A stretch of DNA of 11,835 bases from JANLSO01 sp031362405 (GTDB lineage: Bacteria; Actinomycetota; Thermoleophilia; Miltoncostaeales; Miltoncostaeaceae): the NCBI GenBank assembly GCA_031362405.1, contig JANLSO010000105.1, forward strand, positions 1-11,835. Reading direction: 5' to 3'. The notes beneath the pieces were generated by a model that was not told where the DNA came from, did not search any database, and saw only the letters and a program-made list of their open reading frames with translations. The stretch's first letter is position 1; each line of letters starts with the position of its first letter. The translations under genes and the position numbers were made by a program. Below, piece by piece: positions 6,496-11,835 of this stretch.

Positions 6496-7830
6496 ATGCA
6501 GAACTCCCCACCGCCCACGCCGGGCAATCTGCCCGAAGGGGTCGAGGGCGCGCTCTCGTTCCCGTTTTTCGCCGCTCTGCTCGATCGCCGTAGCCGTCGG
6601 GTCGGGCTGGGCATGGCGACCGGCGATGAAAGCGCGGGGTACGCGAGCCCGTACGAGTCGGTGCCGCTCTCGGAGGTTGAGGAGGCGTTGCTCGTCACCG
6701 CCGCGACCGGCGTCACGGGCATCGCCCTGGGTGATTTGGCCCACCCGGACGGTCTCGGAGCGCTCGTGCGTTGGACGAGTCGAGCGTTCCCCTCCCCCTG
6801 CAACAACCAGGGCACCGAGCTGTTTCTCACGAACGACGACGGGACGTTCTTCGTCGATATCCCTGCGCTCGCGCCTGATCCCGAAGAGATCGCCGCCGGA
6901 TCCGCCGGCGACCACGAGGCACAGCTCGGGCGGATGGTCGACCTCTATCGGCGTGCCCGGGTGCGAATCGGCGACGGCCGCGCCGACTTTCCGACCGGCC
7001 CACCGGGACTGTTCGCCTTCAACTCGTGGAACGCCAACCAGCCGGGCACGACACTCTTTGTTCCCGTGACCGATATGACGGTCGAATACCTCAACGTTCT
7101 TTTCGTCTACCTCGATCAGACCCAGCGGGTGACGCTCGTCGACGAGACGAACGGCCGACGACCCGCCGGGCTCGAGCGGTGGATGAACAGTGGGCGCCTC
7201 GATGCGGACCGCCAGATGGGGATCGTCCAGTTCGAGCAGCGCCTTCTCGGGATCAAGGCCACCGAGGCGGCCTTCATGACCCAGAACATGGCGCTCGCCC
7301 AGCAGTGCCTTGGCCTTGGGGGGTTCACGTACAGCGCCTACAACTCGCAATGGGTGCTTGGCGGGATGGACAACGTCGGTCTCGGTTTCCGCTTTTCCAC
7401 CTCGAAGGCCGGCGAGCGCGTTCCGATCGGTCGCGACGGCCTCTATGAGGCTTTCGTGCCCGACTACCACGGAGACACCGATGGCGCCGTCGATGCGTTC
7501 TTGACGCACAAGTACGCGGCGCACCATCCCTCCGCACAAAAGGCCTTCACCCAACCGGAGAGGGTGATGGCCGCTGTCACGCGCCCCGACGACGAAACGA
7601 TCGAATTGGTGAAGGCCTACGTGCGTTACGTCCACGAGACATTCGGTCGCTTCCCGGCCTACCTCGACCCGATGTACATGCGCATCGTCTCCCAGGCACA
7701 TCACGTCGACCCCGGCTACTACGCCGAGCATCACCTCGCGGGGGCGCTGCCCCCGCAGCACCTCGAGCATTTTCGCCGCTGGCACCCAGAGCTCTGCGGA
7801 GCCGACGGCCTTCCCCCGCACGCCCACTGA
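6496..7830 (+). CDS. Uncharacterised 444-residue protein, weak nitroreductase-like features
   Basis: I do not recognise a named family. The start ATG has AAGGGG nine bases upstream. No signal peptide or membrane helix is evident, so it is probably cytoplasmic. An N-terminal RRSRRVGLGM (31-40), then PLSEVEEALLVTAATGVTG (57-75), recalls the 'RRS-R ... E-LL-AA' opening of nitroreductases, and AAFMTQNMALAQQCLGLGG (258-276) recalls their 'A-QN-LLAA-LGLG' helix. The C-terminal part is rich in His and aromatics: YVRYVHETFGRFPAYLDP (375-392) and QAHHVDPGYY (400-409), a pattern I associate with unnamed bacterial proteins. It is longer than the usual 200-residue nitroreductase, with a central insertion around 110-190. 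It is followed after 13 bases by a DUF3237-like gene, probably in the same transcript. A flavin-dependent role is a guess. That it is a real gene is well supported by start, RBS and continuous high-GC codon use. Confidence 0.85.
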   Translation: MQNSPPPTPGNLPEGVEGALSFPFFAALLDRRSRRVGLGMATGDESAGYASPYESVPLSEVEEALLVTAATGVTGIALGDLAHPDGLGALVRWTSRAFPSPCNNQGTELFLTNDDGTFFVDIPALAPDPEEIAAGSAGDHEAQLGRMVDLYRRARVRIGDGRADFPTGPPGLFAFNSWNANQPGTTLFVPVTDMTVEYLNVLFVYLDQTQRVTLVDETNGRRPAGLERWMNSGRLDADRQMGIVQFEQRLLGIKATEAAFMTQNMALAQQCLGLGGFTYSAYNSQWVLGGMDNVGLGFRFSTSKAGERVPIGRDGLYEAFVPDYHGDTDGAVDAFLTHKYAAHHPSAQKAFTQPERVMAAVTRPDDETIELVKAYVRYVHETFGRFPAYLDPMYMRIVSQAHHVDPGYYAEHHLAGALPPQHLEHFRRWHPELCGADGLPPHAH

Positions 7831-7843
7831 AAGCCGGAGCCCG

Positions 7844-8305
7844 ATGCACGTCGAACCGCTCTACCGAATGACGTTCACCTACCCCGAGAGCTGGGGCGGG
7901 GTGATCAGCGGTGAGAAGGGTTCCGAGGGCCACTACTACTTCATCGCCGAGGGTCGCGCCGAGGGCGGCATTTCCGGGCGCCTGCGTGGCGCGAACCATC
8001 CCCGGGCCCGCATCGACGGCAACGCCCTCCCGGATTTCCAGGGCGCGATCGAAACCGACGACGGCGCGCACGTCCTCTTCGACCTGCGCGGCTATGCCCG
8101 CCCGTACCCCGAGGGGCGCCGCCAGATCGTGGTGAGTGGAACCCACACCAGCCCCGACGACCGCTACGCCTGGGTCAACGACGTGATCTTCGTCGGCACC
8201 GGCGAGATCCGCCCCCGAACCGGCGGCGGCCCGCGTGAAGTCCACGGCCACGCCGTCGACTTCGTGATCGACATCGGCCAACTGATCTGGGACCCCATCG
8301 ACTAA
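7844..8305 (+). CDS. DUF3237-like protein
   Basis: A 153-residue soluble protein starting with ATG, with GGAG five bases upstream, 13 bases behind the previous gene. The order of features fits DUF3237: an N-terminal LYRMTFTYPE strand, a glycine-rich turn region GRAEGGISGRLRG (37-49), the central GAIETDDGAHVLFDLRG (67-83, compare the 'ETDDGA-I-v-nrG' block of the family), and DDRYAWVNDVIFVGTGE (105-121), the family's strongest motif. The fold is expected to be a small beta barrel. No catalytic residue is known to me, and the biochemical role of the family is not established. In actinobacteria and proteobacteria such genes often sit beside oxidoreductases or ring-cleavage pathways. Here its neighbours are the unrecognised 444-residue protein and an LLM oxidoreductase. 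The family call rests on memory of the motif order. Confidence 0.82.
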   Translation: MHVEPLYRMTFTYPESWGGVISGEKGSEGHYYFIAEGRAEGGISGRLRGANHPRARIDGNALPDFQGAIETDDGAHVLFDLRGYARPYPEGRRQIVVSGTHTSPDDRYAWVNDVIFVGTGEIRPRTGGGPREVHGHAVDFVIDIGQLIWDPID

Positions 8306-8334
8306 GAGCCGGGGGTGAGTCCGGTGTCTGAGAC

Positions 8335-8372
8335 TGCACAGATCGGTGCCAACATGCACAGATCTGTGCATG
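8335..8372. promoter_or_regulatory. Candidate operator: 20-bp perfect palindrome with an extra direct half-site
   Basis: Positions 8353-8372 form a perfect palindrome (CATGCACAGATCTGTGCATG, centre between 8362 and 8363). Its left half-site TGCACAGATC (8355-8364) occurs once more as a direct copy at 8335-8344, exactly 20 bp upstream, about two helical turns. That gives three half-sites on nearly one DNA face. The site lies in the 145-base gap after the DUF3237-like gene and about 80 bases before the LLM start, where a promoter is expected. With no loop the palindrome would make a poor terminator, so a dimeric repressor or activator site is the better reading. No regulator gene is visible in the window. 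Confidence 0.6.
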
Positions 8373-8408
8373 GCATCGCGACGGGTGTCGGGCCTTGGGC
8401 GGGTCGTC

Positions 8409-8428
8409 GTTGCGATCATTGGCGCAAC
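8409..8428. repeat. Inverted repeat GTTGCG-N8-CGCAAC before the LLM gene
   Basis: Six-base perfect arms (8409-8414 and 8423-8428) flank an eight-base centre, just upstream of the ribosome binding sequence of the LLM gene. It could be a second protein site or a small mRNA stem near the RBS. Six-base arms arise by chance often enough in GC-rich DNA that this is only a weak call. Confidence 0.3.
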
Positions 8429-8434
8429 CACGAT

Positions 8435-8441
8435 GAAGGAG
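8435..8441 (+). promoter_or_regulatory. Ribosome binding site that fixes the LLM start at GTG 8451
   Basis: GAAGGAG, close to the ideal Shine-Dalgarno, ends nine bases before GTG 8451. It overlaps the in-frame ATG at 8433, so that ATG cannot use it, and the GTG is the better start. Confidence 0.7.
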
Positions 8442-8450
8442 TGCCCGCCC

Positions 8451-9212
8451 GTGAGCGCGATCAAGATCGGTGTGCAGTTGCATCCACAGCATTGCTCGAT
8501 CGATCACCTGAGGACTGCGTGGAAGAACGCCGACGCCCTCGGCCTCGACAGCATTTGGGTCTGGGACCACTTCTACCCGCTCTACGGCGATCCCGATGGC
8601 CCTCACTTCGAGGGGTGGTCTCTACTCGCCGCAATGGCGTGCGAGACAACGACCCCACACATCGGGGTGATGGTGACGTGCAACTCGTACCGCAACCCGG
8701 ATCTCCTGGCTGACATGGCCCGCACCATCGACCACCTCTCGGGTGGGCGGGTGTACCTTGGCATCGGCTCGGGCTGGAACGAGCGCGACTACACCGAGTT
8801 TCAGTACCCGTTCGGAACGCCGAAGAGCCGCCTCGACGACTTCGAGACGAACCTGGCGAGGATCACCGCGCGCCTGGCGAAGCTCACCCCGCAACCGCTC
8901 GGAGCCATGCCGATCCTCATCGGGGCCGGAAAGCCCCGCGGCCTGCGCCTCACCGCGAAATACGCCGACGCCTGGAATTGGTTCGGAAGCCACGATGAGT
9001 GGGGACGCTGCAGCCGCGCACTGGATGCGGCGTGCACGAAGGAGGGTCGCGACCCGGCCGAGATCGAGCGCACCGTCATCTTCAACAGCGTCGAGGAGAT
9101 GTCCGGGTGGCGCGGGTACGTTGATCACGGCGCGACGCACCTGATCCTCGGCCTCGGAGCACCGTTCGACTTCGCCCCCATTGAGAAGCTAAGTGCGGAG
9201 GTCCGCGCGTGA
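8451..9212 (+). CDS. LLM-class (luciferase-like) F420/flavin-dependent oxidoreductase
   Basis: A 253-residue TIM-barrel oxidoreductase of the bacterial luciferase-like superfamily, which in actinobacteria mostly uses F420 for hydride transfer. It shows IKIGVQL (4-10), ADALGLDSIWVWDHF near 27-41, the SGGRVYLGIGSGWNERDYTEF block (about 97-117) typical of F420-type members, the phosphate-side PILIGAGKPRGLRLTAKYADAWNW, and a final barrel helix after DHGATHLILG. A frame to ATG 8346 would add 35 residues that read through the palindrome; the ideal RBS before GTG 8451 and the family's usual N terminus support the shorter form. It is slightly shorter than many members (around 280-300) because the C-terminal helices are reduced. 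The substrate is unknown. The membrane-protein pair follows at once, so a shared transcript is likely. Confidence 0.92.
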   Translation: MSAIKIGVQLHPQHCSIDHLRTAWKNADALGLDSIWVWDHFYPLYGDPDGPHFEGWSLLAAMACETTTPHIGVMVTCNSYRNPDLLADMARTIDHLSGGRVYLGIGSGWNERDYTEFQYPFGTPKSRLDDFETNLARITARLAKLTPQPLGAMPILIGAGKPRGLRLTAKYADAWNWFGSHDEWGRCSRALDAACTKEGRDPAEIERTVIFNSVEEMSGWRGYVDHGATHLILGLGAPFDFAPIEKLSAEVRA

Positions 9213-9234
9213 GACGGTATCGTCCGCAGCCCGA

Positions 9235-9620
9235 ATGACCACGCGCGCCCACATACCCTGAACGCCCTCTTTTCGATCAGCATCGCGGCGCTGCTGCTGG
9301 GCCTCGCCGTCTGGGGGGTCGGCCGGTCGCTTGCCGGCCGTTCTCTGGATCGGCCGTTTGTCATCGCCGCGCTCGTGGCGGAGTTCGAGCTGCTCGTTCA
9401 GGCCGCCATCGCGGCCGTCGTGGTGATCGGAGGCCATGCGACGGAGTCGCTGCCGGAGTTCATCGGGTACGCGATCTCCTCGGTGATACTGATTCCGGTG
9501 ACCCTCGAGCGGGCGCGCGGGATGGATCCGAGCCGCTGGGATCCGGCGATCGTCGGAGCGGTCTGCTTCGCCCTCGCGGTTGCCGTGTTGCGGCTGCTGT
9601 CGCTCTGGGAGCCGTCATGA
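9235..9620 (+). CDS. Small four-helix membrane protein, start region disrupted
   Basis: The frame ending at TGA 9620 codes four hydrophobic segments: LNALFSISIAALLLGLAVWG, FVIAALVAEFELLVQAAIAAVV, the FIGYAISSVILIPVTL stretch, and AIVGAVCFALAVAVLRLLSLW. It has no ATG, GTG or TTG before the first helix. The first in-frame start, GTG 9375, falls inside helix 2 and would lose helix 1. An ATG at 9235 opens the neighbouring frame (MTTRAHIP, stop at 9261). One extra base between 9238 and 9260, for instance in CCC 9248-9250, would join it to the long frame and give MTT-R-A-P-H-T-L-N-A-L-F, a natural start for such a protein. The other reading is a CTG start at 9258 overlapping that TGA. The stop overlaps the next ATG as ATGA. 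The function is not known; I associate such pairs with actinobacterial chromosomes. Confidence 0.65.
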
Positions 9621-10056
9621 CGGCGAAGCGGGTCCGAAGCGACGGCCTGGGCCGTCTGCTGCTCACCATCTACGGGCTCTTCGCCCTGGCGGCGGGCGCC
9701 CGATCGGCCGTTCAGATCGCGACCAAGTTCGGAACGCCCCGCTCGCCTACCTCCTATCGGCGCTGGCCGCCGTGGTCTACCTTGTCGTCGCGATCTGCCT
9801 GAGTCGGCCGTCGGCCCTTTCGTGGCGAACCGCGGTGATGGCCCTCGCGATCGAACTGGCTGGGGTGCTGATCGTCGGCACCGCAAGCATCGTTTTCTCC
9901 GACAGCTTCCCCGACGCAACCGTGTGGTCCGACTACGGCATCGGCTATGGGTTCATCCCTCTCGTGCTCCCGATCGCCGGCCTCGCCTGGCTCCTGCGCG
10001 CTGGCACACGCCACGACTTCTCCACCGTGGCGGGCTCACCGACTAAGGCCGGGTGA
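9617..10056 (+). pseudogene. Small four-helix membrane protein with a one-base frameshift
   Basis: Two frames together make one protein. From ATG 9617 the frame gives MTAKRVRSDGLGRLLLTIYG and runs through a first helix to QIATKFGT, then leaves the hydrophobic pattern and stops at 9802. The frame one base back continues at once with APLAYLLSALAAVVYLVVAI, two more helices (LALAIELAGVLIVGTASIVF-like segment near 9840-9899) and GYGFIPLVLPIAGLAWLL, ending at TGA 10056. One extra base in ACGCCCCGC (about 9735-9741, C-run at 9737-9740) restores a single 146-residue frame. The whole downstream half keeps a clean membrane pattern, so the shift is recent or is a sequence error. The ATG overlaps the stop of the preceding membrane gene, which suggests a coupled pair. 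The role is unknown. Confidence 0.75.
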
Positions 10057-10078
10057 GTCGGCTGCCGAGGGATGTCCC

Positions 10079-11479
10079 ATGGCGACGGCGCGCACTTCAC
10101 TCAGGGACCCTTCGGTCGCCGACGACGAGTTCGGGATCATCGGCCTCACCGAAGATCTCTGTGCCTACCGTTCAGGTGTTGTCGCCGCGGAGAACGCCGC
10201 GCTGTTCGCGCGGATTGGTGAGGAGCTACCGCTCACCCTGCGGACGTTCGCCTCAGGCGATGAACACCTTGGTTGGCGGGTTCCGCCCCGCTGCGACGTC
10301 CTGGAGGCGGTGGTCGAGCGCGACGGCGAGGTGGTCCTCGACGGAGCTGAGCATCCGCTCGTCGTCGCTCAGGGATGCCGATCGTTCGAGGGCGAGATCG
10401 ACCTCGACCAACTCCGTGCCCATCTGGTCACGAACCCCGATGAGCCCGATGCCTACGTCTTCCACTGCCAGTGGCAGTACCGCCCGTGGCAGGCCGACTG
10501 GGCCCTGTCGATGCCCTACTCCCGCTACGAAAAGCTCCGACCGGGCCGCTACAACGTGCGCGTACGCACACGGCACGTCGCCGACGAAATGCTGGTCGGG
10601 GAGTACGTCCACGAAGGCGAGGACCCCCGAGAGTTCGTCTTCAACAGCCATACGTGCCATCCGGGCCAGGCCAACGACGGGTTGGTCGGGATCGCGTCGC
10701 TCATCCGACTATTCCAGTCTCTCCAGGGCCGACGGACGCGTTTCAGCTATCGACTCGTACTCGCGCCCGAGCACATCGGAACGGTCTTCCTGCTGCGCGA
10801 CACCGCGCCCGAGGTGATCGAACGGATGCTCGGGGGGATCTTCGTCGAGATGACGGGGGTCCCGGCGCCCCTGGTCGTGACCTCGAGCTTTCGCGGTGGG
10901 CAGGCGATCGATCGCGCCGTCTGCCATGCGGCACGCAGCGCGCCCGGCGGTGCCGAGATCACCGGGTGGCGCCTTGGTGCCGGCAACGACGAGACGGTCT
11001 GGGAGGCCCCCGGTTACGAGGTCCCCTTCGTCGAGTTGACGCGACGGCTGAGCACCTTTGCGCCGTACCCCGAGTACCACTCGAGCCGCGACGTTCCCGG
11101 GCGGCTTGATGTCGGACACGTCAACGACGCGTATCGCGCGCTGGTCGAGACCGTCGATGTACTCGAACGCGATTGCACCGCGCACCGTCGATTCACCGGC
11201 CTCATCTGCCTGTCGAACCCGGAGGTCGATCTCTTTCCCGCGCGACCCGATCCGAGCATCGACACCGAGATCGACGAAGTCGCGCTTCGTTGGGGCAGAT
11301 TGGTCGATCACATCCTGCGCTGGATGGACGGCTCGATGACGGCGTGCCAGATGGCCGACGAGGTTGGACTGCCCTTCGCCGCGGTGCGCGACTACCTCGA
11401 CCGGTTCTCCGCTGCGGGTCTCGCCCGGTTGGAGCCCGCGCCCGTCGTCCGGGTGCCGATCTCGACGATGGACGAGTGA
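10079..11479 (+). CDS. Metallo-aminopeptidase-like protein (DUF4910/DUF2172 type) with C-terminal winged helix
   Basis: A 466-residue protein; ATG 10079 follows GAGGG at a usable distance and lies 22 bases behind the membrane gene. The catalytic-looking domain has the M28-like metal-ligand candidates H191 and H194 in HTCHPGQAND (with D200), E231/H232 in APEHIGT, D304 in GAGNDETVWEAPGY, and H334 in YPEYHSSRD. An inserted beta domain spans about residues 60-160, as in the DUF4910/DUF2172 group. Residues about 395-460 form a winged-helix-like tail with a helix-turn-helix style stretch (TACQMADEVGLPFAAVRDYLDRFSAAGL). There is no signal peptide, so it is cytosolic. Family members are often found in surface-polysaccharide or flagellar glycan loci, but no substrate is established to my knowledge. 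Between a CMP-sugar operon and flagellin, hydrolysis of an amide or N-acyl group on a sugar or aminoacyl precursor is a reasonable guess. Confidence 0.88.
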   Translation: MATARTSLRDPSVADDEFGIIGLTEDLCAYRSGVVAAENAALFARIGEELPLTLRTFASGDEHLGWRVPPRCDVLEAVVERDGEVVLDGAEHPLVVAQGCRSFEGEIDLDQLRAHLVTNPDEPDAYVFHCQWQYRPWQADWALSMPYSRYEKLRPGRYNVRVRTRHVADEMLVGEYVHEGEDPREFVFNSHTCHPGQANDGLVGIASLIRLFQSLQGRRTRFSYRLVLAPEHIGTVFLLRDTAPEVIERMLGGIFVEMTGVPAPLVVTSSFRGGQAIDRAVCHAARSAPGGAEITGWRLGAGNDETVWEAPGYEVPFVELTRRLSTFAPYPEYHSSRDVPGRLDVGHVNDAYRALVETVDVLERDCTAHRRFTGLICLSNPEVDLFPARPDPSIDTEIDEVALRWGRLVDHILRWMDGSMTACQMADEVGLPFAAVRDYLDRFSAAGLARLEPAPVVRVPISTMDE

Positions 11480-11483
11480 ACGT

Positions 11484-11509
11484 CGAGGGCCCGCCGAAGC
11501 GGGCCCTCG
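11484..11509. terminator. GC-rich hairpin between convergent genes
   Basis: A perfect 11-bp stem (CGAGGGCCCGC with GCGGGCCCTCG) closes on a CGAA tetraloop, 4 bases after the stop of the aminopeptidase-like gene and 23 bases after the flagellin stop on the other strand. There is no T-run on either side, so it is of the tail-less kind common in actinobacteria, and it can serve both directions. Confidence 0.8.
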
Positions 11510-11532
11510 CGTACTCAACTTCTCAGGTGGAT

Positions 11533-11835
11533 CTACCGCAGCAGTGAGAGCACCGACTGCGGGGCCTGGTTGGCCTGAGCCAACATGGCCATGCCGCTCT
11601 GCTGGAGGATCTGGTTCTTGGTGAACCCGATCATCTCGTAGGCCATGTCCGCGTCACGGATCCGCGACTCAGAGGCCTGCAGGTTCTCGGCCGAGACGCC
11701 GAGACGGCTGATGGTGAGCTCCAGACGGTTCTGGATGGCACCCATGTTGGCGCGCTGGGTGGTCACCGTCGAGATCGCGGCGTCAAGCGACGCGATCGCG
11801 GCCGACGCCGAAGCGGCGGTCGAAACGGCCAGACC
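11533..11835 (-). CDS. fliC: Flagellin, C-terminal 100 residues (cut by window edge)
   Basis: The minus strand codes the last 100 residues of flagellin, the subunit of the flagellar filament, which is exported through the flagellar type III system. The C-terminal D1/D0 pattern is clear: SLDAAISTVTTQRANMGAIQ, then NRLELTISRLGVSAENLQAS, then ESRIRDADMAYEMIGFTKNQ, then ILQQSGMAMLAQANQAPQSV and the terminal LSLLR, which is the classic export and polymerisation end. The GTG at 11766 and other internal starts are not the true start; the gene continues past 11835. The variable, surface-exposed D2/D3 region, where glycans would attach, lies outside. It converges with the aminopeptidase-like gene across the hairpin at 11484-11509. 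Its promoter is not in the window. Confidence 0.98.
   Translation of the reverse strand, partial: GLAVSTAASASAAIASLDAAISTVTTQRANMGAIQNRLELTISRLGVSAENLQASESRIRDADMAYEMIGFTKNQILQQSGMAMLAQANQAPQSVLSLLR

Noticed and set aside
6382..7827. 481-codon minus-strand open frame, longer than the gene opposite
   Set aside because: It mirrors the codons of the 444-residue gene; in GC-rich DNA the antisense frame stays open. Its translation is low in structure, shows no family motif and would overlap the operon's promoter.
8306..8325. Possible terminator just after the DUF3237-like gene (CCGG...CCGG)
   Set aside because: Only four pairs with a large loop and no T-run; too weak.
7577..8464. 295-codon minus-strand open frame
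   Set aside because: It is the antisense of the end of the 444-residue gene and the DUF3237-like gene and has no domain pattern.
9320..9340. Seven-base perfect stem (CGGCCGG, loop of 7, CCGGCCG)
   Set aside because: It lies inside the coding frame of the first membrane protein and is explained by GC-rich codons; no T-run and no gene end nearby.
10709..11518. 269-codon minus-strand open frame
   Set aside because: It is the antisense of the aminopeptidase-like gene and runs through the terminator hairpin.
1..11835. Frequent GATC and CGATCG strings across the window
   Set aside because: It looks like general codon and composition preference (Asp/Ile/Arg/Ser codons) and not a clustered signal; I did not count it.

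Overview
The window reads as chromosomal DNA of a flagellated, high-GC actinobacterium. This rests on the strongly G/C-ending codons, several GTG starts, an F420-type luciferase-like oxidoreductase, a pair of small four-helix membrane proteins of a kind I associate with actinobacteria, and one start codon placed as in a leaderless mRNA. No tRNA, rRNA, CRISPR array, transposase or integrase is visible, and no stretch over 300 bases lacks a gene.

Left half, minus strand (6397 down to 1): seven tightly coupled genes read as one operon. In transcription order they are an SpsF-type cytidylyltransferase, a Gfo/Idh/MocA oxidoreductase, a DegT-type sugar aminotransferase, an NAD-dependent epimerase (SDR), a GNAT acetyltransferase (WecD-like), a NeuB-type nonulosonic acid synthase with a SAF domain, and the glutaminase half of an AsnB-type amidotransferase that runs off the left edge. 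Five of the six junctions overlap (GTGA or ATGA in three), and the sixth gap is 6 bases. Aminotransferase, acetyltransferase, synthase and CMP-transferase match the SpsC-D-E-F / Leg / Pse logic: make an amino sugar, acylate it, condense it with phosphoenolpyruvate, and activate it as a CMP-sugar. The amidotransferase suggests a further amidation. The 4,6-dehydratase, the NDP-sugar hydrolase and the glycosyltransferase are not in the window.

Middle, plus strand (6496-8305): a divergent two-gene unit encodes an unrecognised 444-residue protein with a faint nitroreductase look and a DUF3237-like protein. The 98-base divergent gap holds candidate promoters in both directions.

Right half, plus strand (8306-11479): a 145-base control region carries a perfect 20-bp palindrome plus an extra half-site exactly 20 bp upstream. 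It is followed by an LLM-class flavin/F420 oxidoreductase and two coupled small membrane-protein genes, each of which seems to lack exactly one base. After these comes a metallo-aminopeptidase-like protein with a C-terminal winged helix. An 11-bp GC hairpin separates this gene from the convergent flagellin gene, whose C-terminal 100 residues are read on the minus strand at the right edge.

Taken together, the flagellin, the CMP-nonulosonate-type operon and possibly the aminopeptidase-like gene suggest a flagellin glycosylation locus. A small oxidoreductase/membrane-protein island sits inside it with no obvious link to glycosylation.
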